From contig NZ_BCUS01000059.1 in NCBI RefSeq assembly GCF_001591345.1, forward strand, positions 1 to 37,409: a stretch of DNA of 37,409 nucleotides. The letters run 5' to 3'. Source of the DNA: Variovorax boronicumulans NBRC 103145. GTDB lineage: Bacteria > Pseudomonadota > Gammaproteobacteria > Burkholderiales > Burkholderiaceae_C. The notes under the pieces were generated by a model, which made no database searches, was not told where the DNA came from, and saw only the letters and a list, made by a program, of their open reading frames with translations. The position numbers were made by a program, and so were the translations under genes. Below, piece after piece: positions 1 to 7,118 of the stretch. The stretch's first letter is position 1. Each line of letters begins with the position of its first letter.

Positions 1-1
1 C

Positions 2-3000
2 AGCAGCCTGTCGACCTCGACGTCGTCGGGCTTGAGTACGGCAACCAGCGGTATCTCCAGCCTGTCCACGGGCCTGAGCACCACGAATAGCAATGTGAGC
101 AGCTTGTCGACCTCGACGTCGAGCGGCCTGAGCACTGCGACGAGCAGCATCGACAGCCTGTCGACCGGCCTGAGCACCACGAACAGCAACATCAGCAGCC
201 TCTCGACGTCGACGTCGTCTGGCCTGAGCACGGCGACCAGCGGTATCTCGAGCCTGTCCACCGGCCTGAGCACGACGAACAGCAATGTAAGCAGCCTGTC
301 GACTTCCACGTCGTCCGGCCTCAGCACCGCTACTAGTGGCATCGACAGCCTCTCGACCGGTTTGAGCACAGCGACCAGTGGCATCTCCAGCTTGTCCACG
401 GGCCTGAGCACCACGAACAGCAACGTCAGCAGCCTGTCGACTTCGACGTCGTCGGGACTGAGCACGGCCACGAGCGGCATCGACAGCCTCTCGACCGGCT
501 TGAGCTCGGCGACCAGTGGTATCTCCAGCCTGTCCACTGGACTGAGCACGACCAACAGCAACCTCAGCAGTCTCTCGACTTCGACGTCGTCGGGCTTGAG
601 CACGGCTACCAGCGGTATCTCGAGCCTGTCGACGGGTCTCAGCACAGTGACCAGTGGCATCTCCAGCCTGTCGACCGGCCTGAGCACCACGAACAGCAAC
701 ATCAGCAGCCTCTCGACGTCGACGTCGTCCGGCCTCAGCACTGCTACCAGCGGTATCTCCAGCCTGTCCACGGGCCTGAGCACGACGAACAGCAATGTCA
801 GCAGCCTCTCGACCTCCACGTCGAGCGGCCTGAGTACGGCCGCGAGCGGCATCGACAGCCTGTCGACGGGCCTGAGCACCGCAACCAGCGGTATCTCGAG
901 TCTGTCAACGGGATTGAGCACCACCAATAGCAACGTGAGCAGCCTGTCGACTTCGACATCGTCGGGTCTGAGCACAGCGACGAGCGGCATCGACAGTCTC
1001 TCGACCGGCTTGAGCACGGCGACCAGTGGCATCTCGAGTCTGTCCACCGGCTTGAGCACGATGAACAGCAATGTCAGCAGCCTGTCGACGTCGACGTCGT
1101 CCGGTCTCAGCACCGCTACCAGCGGCATCGACAGCTTGTCGACGGGGCTGAGTACCGCCACCAGCGGTATCTCCAGTTTGTCCACAGGCCTGAGCACCAC
1201 CAACAGCAACGTCAGCAGCCTCTCGACTTCCACGTCGTCTGGTCTGAGCACCGCGACGAGCGGAATCGACAGCCTCTCGACTGGTCTGAGCACGGCGACC
1301 AGTGGCATCTCCAGCCTGTCCACGGGCCTGAGCACCACGAACAGCACCGTGGGTAGCTTGTCGACTTCGACGTCGAGCGGCATTTCCAGCCTGTCGACGG
1401 GCCTGAGCACTGCCACCAGCGGCATCTCCAGCTTGTCTACTGGCTTGAGCACGACCAACAGCAACGTGAGCAGCCTCTCGACCTCGACGTCGTCCGGCCT
1501 GAGCACCGCCACGAGCGGCATCGACAGCCTCTCGACCGGCCTGAGCACTGCGACCAGTGGCATCTCGAGCCTGTCCACTGGCCTGAGCACCACGAACAGC
1601 AACGTCAGCAGCCTGTCGACCTCGACGTCGAGCGGCCTGAGCACGGCCACGAGCGGAATCGACAGCCTGTCGACCGGTCTGAGCACGGCGACCAGTGGCA
1701 TCTCCAGCCTGTCCACTGGCTTGAGCACGACCAACAGCAACGTCAGCAGCCTGTCGACCTCGACGTCGAGTGGCTTGAGCACGGCTACGAGCGGAATCGA
1801 CAGCCTGTCGACCGGCCTGAGCACCGCCACCAGCGGTATCTCGAGCCTGTCCACCGGACTGAGCACCACGAACAGCACCGTTGGTAGCTTGTCGACTTCG
1901 ACGTCGAGCGGCATCTCCAGTCTGTCGACCGGCCTGAGCACCGCCACCAGCGGCATCTCCAGCCTCTCCACAGGCCTGAGCACCACCAACAGCAACGTCA
2001 GCAGCCTCTCGACCTCCACGTCCTCGGGCCTGAGCACTGCCACGAGCAACATCGACAGCCTCTCGACCGGCCTCAGCACGACGAACAGCAACGTCGACAG
2101 TCTCTCGACCTCGACCTCGTCGGGCCTGAGCACGGCCACGAGCAGCATCGACAGCCTGTCGACCGGCCTGAGCACGACCAACAGCAACGTCAGCAGCCTG
2201 TCCACCTCGTTCTCGTCCGGCCTGAGCACCGCCTACAGCGGCATCTTCAGCCTGTCGACGGGCCTGAGCACGACGAACAGCAACCTGGGCAGCCTGTCGT
2301 CCTCGACCTCGACCGGCCTGAGCACCGCCAACAGCGGCATCGGCAGCCTGTCGACCGGCCTGAGCACCGCCAACAGCGGCATCGGCAGCCTGTCCACCGG
2401 CCTGAGCACTGCCAACAGCGGCATCAACAGCCTGTCCACCGGCCTGAGCACGACCAACAGCAACGTCGGCAGCCTCTCGTCGGGCCTGAGCACGACGAAC
2501 AGCAACCTGAACAGCCTCTCGACCTCCACGTCGTCCGGCCTGAGCACGGTCACGAGCAGCGTGAACAGCCTGTCGAGCTCGGTGTCCACCGGCCTGAGCA
2601 CCTCGGCCAGCCGCATCGACAGCCTGTCGACCGGGCTGAGCACGGTGGGCAGCAGCGTCGACAGTCTTTCGACCGGCCTGAGCACGACCAACAGCGCCGT
2701 CGGCAGCCTGTCGACCGGCCTGAGCACGACGAACAGCAACGTGAGCAGCCTCTCGACCGGGTTGAGCACGACCAACAGCACCGTCAACAGCCTGTCGACC
2801 GGCCTGAGCACCACCAACAGCAACTTGGACAGCCTGTCCACCAGCGTGGGCGGCGCGGCCAGCGGCCTCTCCAGCCTGTCGACCTCGACGTCGACTGGCC
2901 TGAGCACGGCCACGAGCAGCATCAGCAGCCTGAGCACGACGGTCAACACGATCAACGACAAGGGCACGAAATACTTCCACGCCCAGTCGACCGGCGCCGA

Positions 3001-3994
3001 CTCCGTGGCCAGCGGCAAGGAAGCAGTGGCGATCGGACCGCGTTCCGAAGCCAGCGGCGCCAACTCCTTCGCGGCCGGCAACGGCGCGAAGGCCACGGCC
3101 GACGGCGCGGTGGCGGTGGGCTTCGGGGCGCAGGCCACGGGCACCAACGCCATCGCCATCGGCACCGGGGCGCTGGCCACGGGCTCGCAGGCGATCGGCG
3201 CGAACTCCCGTGCCGGCGGCGGCGGCGTGGCCCTGGGTGACGGTGCGGACGCCGGCGGCACGCCGCTGAGCAAGGCGCAGAACATCGCGCAGGGCACGGC
3301 CATCGGCTTCGGCGCGGTGGTCCAGCAGACCGGCGGCGTGGCACTGGGTGCGAACTCGGTGGCCTCGCGGGCGGCGGGCGTGGCTGGCTACGTGCCGGGC
3401 AGCGCGAATGCGCAGCAGGAAGCGGCCATCAAGGCCACGACCAGCACGCAGGCGGCGGTGTCGGTGGGCGATGCGGCCAACAACCAGTTCCGCCAGATCA
3501 CGGGCGTGGCAGCCGGCTCGGCCGACAGCGACGCGACCAACGTGGCGCAGCTGAAGGCGGTCTCGGCGGCTGCGAAGGCCAGCAGCGTGCAGTACGCCAC
3601 CAACCCCGACGGGTCGGTGAACTACAACCAGATCACGCTGGGCACCGAGACTTCGGGTCCCACGCGCATCAGCAACGTGGCCCCGGGCGTGCTGCCGGGC
3701 GACGCGGTCAACCTGGGCCAGCTGCAGCAGGTGCAAAAGCAGGTGGGCGACGTGGCGCGCATCGCCTACTCGGGCTCGGCGATGGCCTTCGCGATGTCGG
3801 GCACCTACCTGCCCACGCTCTACCCGGGCGAGAAGACGATCGGCATCGGCATGGGTTCGTACAAGGGCTACAGCGCGGTGGCGCTGACCTTCAAGGCCCT
3901 GTCGGACGACGGCAAGATCTCCTGGGGAGCGGGCCTGAGCTCCACCGGCAAGGAGTGGGGCGTCAACGCGGGCATCGGCTGGAAGTGGAAGTAA
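2..3994 (+). CDS. Trimeric autotransporter adhesin (YadA-like), 3' part
   Basis: This is an outer-membrane trimeric adhesin (type Vc secretion), cut by the left edge: the frame is open from base 2, so the true start lies upstream. From the edge to about base 2940 it encodes a low-complexity stalk, roughly 59% Ser+Thr and almost uncharged, built of units such as SLSTGLSTTNSNVS (14) and SLSTSTSSGLSTATSGID (18). About bases 2990-3240 encode YadA head-type repeats (SVASGKEAVAIG, AVAVGFGAQATG, AIAIGTGALATG). Two neck-like segments follow: DATNVAQLKAV near 3530 and GDAVNLGQLQQV near 3695. The last 80 or so residues, from VARIAYSGSAMAF, are the YadA membrane anchor, ending in WKWK. Trimers would display the stalk at the cell surface and mediate adhesion or autoaggregation. 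The stalk lying N-terminal to the head is compatible with the mosaic architecture of the family. An intrinsic terminator follows. Family assignment is firm; ligand and full length are unknown. Confidence 0.93.
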   Translation, partial: SSLSTSTSSGLSTATSGISSLSTGLSTTNSNVSSLSTSTSSGLSTATSSIDSLSTGLSTTNSNISSLSTSTSSGLSTATSGISSLSTGLSTTNSNVSSLSTSTSSGLSTATSGIDSLSTGLSTATSGISSLSTGLSTTNSNVSSLSTSTSSGLSTATSGIDSLSTGLSSATSGISSLSTGLSTTNSNLSSLSTSTSSGLSTATSGISSLSTGLSTVTSGISSLSTGLSTTNSNISSLSTSTSSGLSTATSGISSLSTGLSTTNSNVSSLSTSTSSGLSTAASGIDSLSTGLSTATSGISSLSTGLSTTNSNVSSLSTSTSSGLSTATSGIDSLSTGLSTATSGISSLSTGLSTMNSNVSSLSTSTSSGLSTATSGIDSLSTGLSTATSGISSLSTGLSTTNSNVSSLSTSTSSGLSTATSGIDSLSTGLSTATSGISSLSTGLSTTNSTVGSLSTSTSSGISSLSTGLSTATSGISSLSTGLSTTNSNVSSLSTSTSSGLSTATSGIDSLSTGLSTATSGISSLSTGLSTTNSNVSSLSTSTSSGLSTATSGIDSLSTGLSTATSGISSLSTGLSTTNSNVSSLSTSTSSGLSTATSGIDSLSTGLSTATSGISSLSTGLSTTNSTVGSLSTSTSSGISSLSTGLSTATSGISSLSTGLSTTNSNVSSLSTSTSSGLSTATSNIDSLSTGLSTTNSNVDSLSTSTSSGLSTATSSIDSLSTGLSTTNSNVSSLSTSFSSGLSTAYSGIFSLSTGLSTTNSNLGSLSSSTSTGLSTANSGIGSLSTGLSTANSGIGSLSTGLSTANSGINSLSTGLSTTNSNVGSLSSGLSTTNSNLNSLSTSTSSGLSTVTSSVNSLSSSVSTGLSTSASRIDSLSTGLSTVGSSVDSLSTGLSTTNSAVGSLSTGLSTTNSNVSSLSTGLSTTNSTVNSLSTGLSTTNSNLDSLSTSVGGAASGLSSLSTSTSTGLSTATSSISSLSTTVNTINDKGTKYFHAQSTGADSVASGKEAVAIGPRSEASGANSFAAGNGAKATADGAVAVGFGAQATGTNAIAIGTGALATGSQAIGANSRAGGGGVALGDGADAGGTPLSKAQNIAQGTAIGFGAVVQQTGGVALGANSVASRAAGVAGYVPGSANAQQEAAIKATTSTQAAVSVGDAANNQFRQITGVAAGSADSDATNVAQLKAVSAAAKASSVQYATNPDGSVNYNQITLGTETSGPTRISNVAPGVLPGDAVNLGQLQQVQKQVGDVARIAYSGSAMAFAMSGTYLPTLYPGEKTIGIGMGSYKGYSAVALTFKALSDDGKISWGAGLSSTGKEWGVNAGIGWKWK
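32..2940 (+). repeat. Coding tandem repeat of the adhesin stalk (42/54/33-bp units)
   Basis: Units of 14 residues (SLSTGLSTATSGIS and SLSTGLSTTNSNVS types) and 18 residues (SLSTSTSSGLSTATSGID type) alternate, commonly in a 14+14+18 order (46 residues, 138 bp). Two higher-order blocks carry an 11-residue unit, SLSTSTSSGIS, after the variant NSTVG. They lie 531 bp apart (about 1340 and 1871), which equals three 46-residue blocks plus one 39-residue block. Up to about base 2000 the copies differ in many synonymous positions. Downstream the codons are more uniformly G/C-ending and the units more diverged in protein sequence. Confidence 0.92.
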
Positions 3995-4025
3995 AAGGCC
4001 GCTAGGCCGACGCCCCCGGTCCGGT

Positions 4026-4063
4026 GGCTCCCGCGCCCTGCGCGCGGGAGCCATTGTTTTTTT
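4026..4063 (+). terminator. Intrinsic terminator after the adhesin
   Basis: A perfect 11-bp GC-rich stem (4026-4036 with 4042-4052) has a 5-nt loop and is followed by ATTG and seven T residues (4057-4063). The T tract ends only 16 nt before the ATG of the next gene. The hairpin may therefore also limit read-through into the putative glycosyltransferase genes. Confidence 0.88.
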
Positions 4064-4079
4064 GGTACACACTTCGGCC

Positions 4080-5231
4080 ATGCGCATCGGTATTTCAGTC
4101 CTCTCCCACGCGGGGCAGAACATCTGGGAAAACGGAATGGGACAGAACGTCCTGTTCCTGGCCCGGCTGCTGCAACGCATCGAATTCGTCGAGTCCGTCA
4201 CGCTCATCGACGCGGGCGACCAGCAGGCGATGCCGCCGCAGGTCGACCTGTCGGCCATGGGGCTCACGCTGGGCCGCGCCCGCGAGCTGACCGACGCGCT
4301 CGACGTGGTCATCGAAATGGCCGGCGCGCTCGACGTGCAGTGGCTGTCGTACTTCCGCGCCTGCGGCGGGCGCGTGGCCTTCCACGGCGTGGGGCAGCCC
4401 TTCGTGGCGCTGGCCGAGCCGATCGTCTTTGCCGACAAGGGGCACTTCGGCGCCACCGACCGCTGCGACGAGATCTGGCTGCTGCCCAAGGACGCGGCCT
4501 TTGCGCCGATGATGCGCACGCTGCACCGCTGCCCGGTGCACGAGGTGCCGTACCTCTGGTCGCCGCAGTTCCTGGCGCAGCGCGTGGACGAGGTGCAGGC
4601 GCAGGGCTTCCGCTTCGGCTACCAGCCGCGCACGGCGCAGCAGCCGGGGTTCCGGGTCGCGATCTTCGAGCCCAACATCTCGGTCGTGAAGTCGTGCAGC
4701 ATCCCAATGCTGATCAGCGACGGGGCCTACCGCGCCAACCCGGAGCACGTCGCGGCGATGCACGTGCTCAACACGCTGCACCTGAAAGACCATCCGACGA
4801 TGCTCTACCTGGCCAACTCGCTGGACATCGTGCGCCAGCACAAGGCCACCTTCCACGGACGGCACGACTTCGCGGGCTTCATGGTGCAGCACGCCGACGC
4901 GGTGGTGTCGCACCAGTGGCAGAACGACCAGAACTACAGCTACCTCGACGCGCTGTACGGCAACTACCCGCTGGTGCACAACTCGCCCTGGCTGCGCGAC
5001 GCCGGCTACTACTACCCCGACTTCGATATCGCCGTCGGTGCCGAACAGCTGGCCGTGGCCGTGCGCGGCCACGACGCGCAACTCGATGACTACCGCGCGC
5101 GCAGCCAGCGCGTGTTCGACGCGATCGATCCGATGCACCCCGCCAACATCGACGGCTACGCACAGCGGCTATTGAACCTGGTGGGCGGCGATCCGGCGTT
5201 CCGTGCCGGCAACGCAAAGGTGGCCGCATGA
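4080..5231 (+). CDS. DUF2827-family protein, putative GT-B-like glycosyltransferase (paralogue 1)
   Basis: A protein of 383 residues from ATG 4080; a TTG at 4062 in the same frame would sit in the terminator T tract and is less likely. I recognise the DUF2827 pattern: N-terminal RIGISVLSHAGQNIWENG, a central VAIFEPNISVVKS (about residue 193), HLKDHP, and HQWQNDQNYSYLDALYG (about 278-294) followed by PLVHNS. The C-terminal acidic-ALYG-PL-HNS segment resembles the donor-sugar site of GT-B glycosyltransferases. Here the two positions that are Glu in the neighbouring paralogue are Gln and Asp. No signal peptide or membrane segment is seen, so it should act in the cytoplasm. It overlaps the next gene by 4 bp (ATGA), implying coupled translation. 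Its place behind a Ser/Thr-rich autotransporter suggests a role in modifying the adhesin, which is inference. No clear Shine-Dalgarno precedes the start. Confidence 0.75.
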   Translation: MRIGISVLSHAGQNIWENGMGQNVLFLARLLQRIEFVESVTLIDAGDQQAMPPQVDLSAMGLTLGRARELTDALDVVIEMAGALDVQWLSYFRACGGRVAFHGVGQPFVALAEPIVFADKGHFGATDRCDEIWLLPKDAAFAPMMRTLHRCPVHEVPYLWSPQFLAQRVDEVQAQGFRFGYQPRTAQQPGFRVAIFEPNISVVKSCSIPMLISDGAYRANPEHVAAMHVLNTLHLKDHPTMLYLANSLDIVRQHKATFHGRHDFAGFMVQHADAVVSHQWQNDQNYSYLDALYGNYPLVHNSPWLRDAGYYYPDFDIAVGAEQLAVAVRGHDAQLDDYRARSQRVFDAIDPMHPANIDGYAQRLLNLVGGDPAFRAGNAKVAA

Positions 5232-6394
5232 GCGACGTGCAGAACCCCACCGCAGGCCCGCGCGCGGCCGCTGCACCGACCCGGCTGAAAGTCGGCGTCT
5301 CCATCTTCATCCGCAAGGGCGAGCAGAGCCTGTGGGAGAACGGCGTCTACCAGAACTGCCTGTTCCTCGTGATGCTGCTGCTGCGCTCGCCCTGCGTCGA
5401 ACGCACGGTGCTGGTGGCCGGCGGCGGCGACGGCGGCCCGGCCGACGCCACCAACTTCCTGGCCGACTCGCCGGTGCCGATCATCGACATGGCCACCGCC
5501 GCGCAGGAGCTCGACCTCATGATCGAGATGAGCGCGCAGCTGGGGCGCGACTGGTCGGTGGCGTTCCGCGAGCGCGGCGGAAAAATCGTCTCGATGCGCG
5601 TGGGCAACGACTACGTGATCGACATCGAGCGCATGACCTTCAACAAGCCGCACGGCATGCTGGTCAGCGGCGCACCGTACGACGAGGTGTGGACGCTGCC
5701 CGAGTACGAAACCTCCTGCAAGCCGTACTTCGCGAGCACCTTCCGCGCGCCCACCAAGCTCATGCCGCACCTGTGGAGCCCGATGGTGGTCGAGAAGGCG
5801 ATGGCGCGCGGCGCCGAGGGCAAGCGCTTTGTCTACGAACCGGGGCGCACCCAGTGGCGCGTGGCCATCTTCGAGCCCAACATCTGCATGGTGAAGACCA
5901 GCTTCATCCCGATGCTGGGCTGCGAGTCGGCGCACCGCGCGCAGCCGCGCCTCATCGAGAAGATGTGGGTCTACAACAGCTTCCACCTGAAGGACAAGCC
6001 GAACTTCGTCGCCTTCGCGCAGAGCCTCGATCTCGTTCGGCACGGCCTGGCGACCTTCGAAGGGCGCTTTCCGCTGTACCAGGTGCTGCCGGGCGCGATC
6101 GACGCGGTCTTTGCGCACCACTGGGAGAACGCGCAGAACTACCTCTACTACGAGGCGCTGTACGGCGGCTGGCCGCTCATCCACAACTCGCACCTGATCG
6201 GTGACTGCGGCTACCGCTACCACGGCTTCGACTGCGAGGAGGGCGGGCAGGCGCTGCGGCGCGCGTTCGCCGAGCACGACGCGAACCTGCCGGCCTACCG
6301 CGAGCGCGCCCGCGCCCTCATCGCGAAGCTCGACCCGGAAGGCGAAGAGAACGTGCGCCTCTATTCGGCGGCCATCGAGAGCCTCTACGCGTGA
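5228..6394 (+). CDS. DUF2827-family protein, putative GT-B-like glycosyltransferase (paralogue 2)
   Basis: A 388-residue paralogue of the preceding protein, clearly alignable through most of its length: RLKVGVSIFIRKGEQSLWENG, VAIFEPNICMVKTSFIPML (about 212), FHLKDKP, and HHWENAQNYLYYEALYGGWPL (about 297-317). It keeps Glu at both positions of the E-x8-E motif (E300, E309), which resembles the nucleotide-sugar binding motif of many GT-B enzymes. A predicted soluble cytoplasmic protein with a short Ala/Pro-rich N-terminal extension. The start ATG at 5228 overlaps the stop of paralogue 1. Its own stop overlaps the GTG of the next gene, so three genes form one translationally coupled unit. Two diverged copies could act as a heterodimer or transfer successive sugars. 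That is inference; DUF2827 itself is, to my knowledge, uncharacterised. Confidence 0.76.
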   Translation: MSDVQNPTAGPRAAAAPTRLKVGVSIFIRKGEQSLWENGVYQNCLFLVMLLLRSPCVERTVLVAGGGDGGPADATNFLADSPVPIIDMATAAQELDLMIEMSAQLGRDWSVAFRERGGKIVSMRVGNDYVIDIERMTFNKPHGMLVSGAPYDEVWTLPEYETSCKPYFASTFRAPTKLMPHLWSPMVVEKAMARGAEGKRFVYEPGRTQWRVAIFEPNICMVKTSFIPMLGCESAHRAQPRLIEKMWVYNSFHLKDKPNFVAFAQSLDLVRHGLATFEGRFPLYQVLPGAIDAVFAHHWENAQNYLYYEALYGGWPLIHNSHLIGDCGYRYHGFDCEEGGQALRRAFAEHDANLPAYRERARALIAKLDPEGEENVRLYSAAIESLYA

Positions 6395-6996
6395 AGGCGA
6401 CACCGATGACCGCCCTGGCCCGATTCACCGCCGCAGCCTGGGTGCTCGCGATGGCCGGCAGCGCGCTCGCGCAGGGCGTGCTGGCCCCGCCCGCGGCGCC
6501 GCAGGACACGCTCACGCGCGCCGCTGCCAGCGTCGGCATCCAGCGCTGCCTGCCGGCCATCACGCGGCTGGCCTCGCTCACCGTGCAGGGCAGCCGCGCG
6601 CACGACGTGCTGCTCGACTGGGACCGCAAGCGTCCCGACGCCGGCCCGGTGTTCTCGCTGGTCGGCATCCAGTACCCGAACGCGGGCGTGGCGGCGTCGA
6701 TCACCGCCATTCCCGACGACAGCGGTGCCTGCACCGTGGCGGCCGAGCGCATCTCGGTGGCGCCCTTCACCTGCGCCAGCGTGGCCGAGCAGGAACTGAA
6801 GAACTACAAGCGCACGCCGCTGCTGCCGATCTACACGGTCTACACCGACGACAAGGAGCCCACCTCGTCGGTCTCGCTGATCGATTCGCCGCCGGGCTGC
6901 CTCGTGATCCGCCGCTACGTCGAGTACGGCTGGCGCGATCCCAATGCACCCGTGCCGGCCGCCGCGCCGGCCGGGCAGGCGCCCAAGCGCCGCTGA
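6391..6996 (+). CDS. Small exported protein of unknown function
   Basis: A 201-residue protein starting at GTG 6391, overlapping the upstream stop; ATG 6406 is an alternative start. The N-terminus is a classical signal peptide: a hydrophobic core (FTAAAWVLAMAGSALA) and a likely cleavage after ALA near residue 27. The mature part has four cysteines (RCLPA, GACTV, FTCAS, GCLVI), which could form two periplasmic disulfides, and a Pro/Ala-rich C-terminus ending PKRR. I do not recognise a family. Its tight coupling to the two DUF2827 genes suggests a periplasmic accessory of the adhesin locus, such as a chaperone or assembly factor. This rests on context only. Confidence 0.7.
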   Translation: MKATPMTALARFTAAAWVLAMAGSALAQGVLAPPAAPQDTLTRAAASVGIQRCLPAITRLASLTVQGSRAHDVLLDWDRKRPDAGPVFSLVGIQYPNAGVAASITAIPDDSGACTVAAERISVAPFTCASVAEQELKNYKRTPLLPIYTVYTDDKEPTSSVSLIDSPPGCLVIRRYVEYGWRDPNAPVPAAAPAGQAPKRR

Positions 6997-7043
6997 TCCC
7001 GCGGGGCGCGCGAGCCCGTCTCCGACACGCGTGAACGCCCTTG

Positions 7044-7064
7044 ACCGGCCCGGTGTGGGCCGGT
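7044..7064. other. 8-bp inverted repeat upstream of the acyl-CoA dehydrogenase
   Basis: ACCGGCCC, 5-nt spacer GGTGT, then GGGCCGGT forms a perfect hairpin between the adhesin-locus operon and the acyl-CoA dehydrogenase. There is no T tract, so it could be a weak or factor-assisted terminator, or a protein-binding palindrome. Confidence 0.35.
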
Positions 7065-7118
7065 GCCGTCCAAGAATGGACGCATGCCGCGCGCTCCGGT
7101 GCGGCGCAAGGAGACCCC

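Noticed and set aside
32..34. TTG at base 32 as the adhesin start
   Set aside because: The repeat continues in frame to the left edge; the true start and signal peptide lie outside the window.
32..2940. Dense GTCGAC/CGACG sites as a DNA-binding or partition array
   Set aside because: Explained by recurrent Ser-Thr and Leu-Ser-Thr codons in the coding repeat; spacing follows protein units.
905..4519. Minus-strand open frame of 1204 codons opposite the adhesin
   Set aside because: Arg/Ala/Gly-rich translation that only mirrors the repeats; the plus strand encodes recognisable YadA domains.
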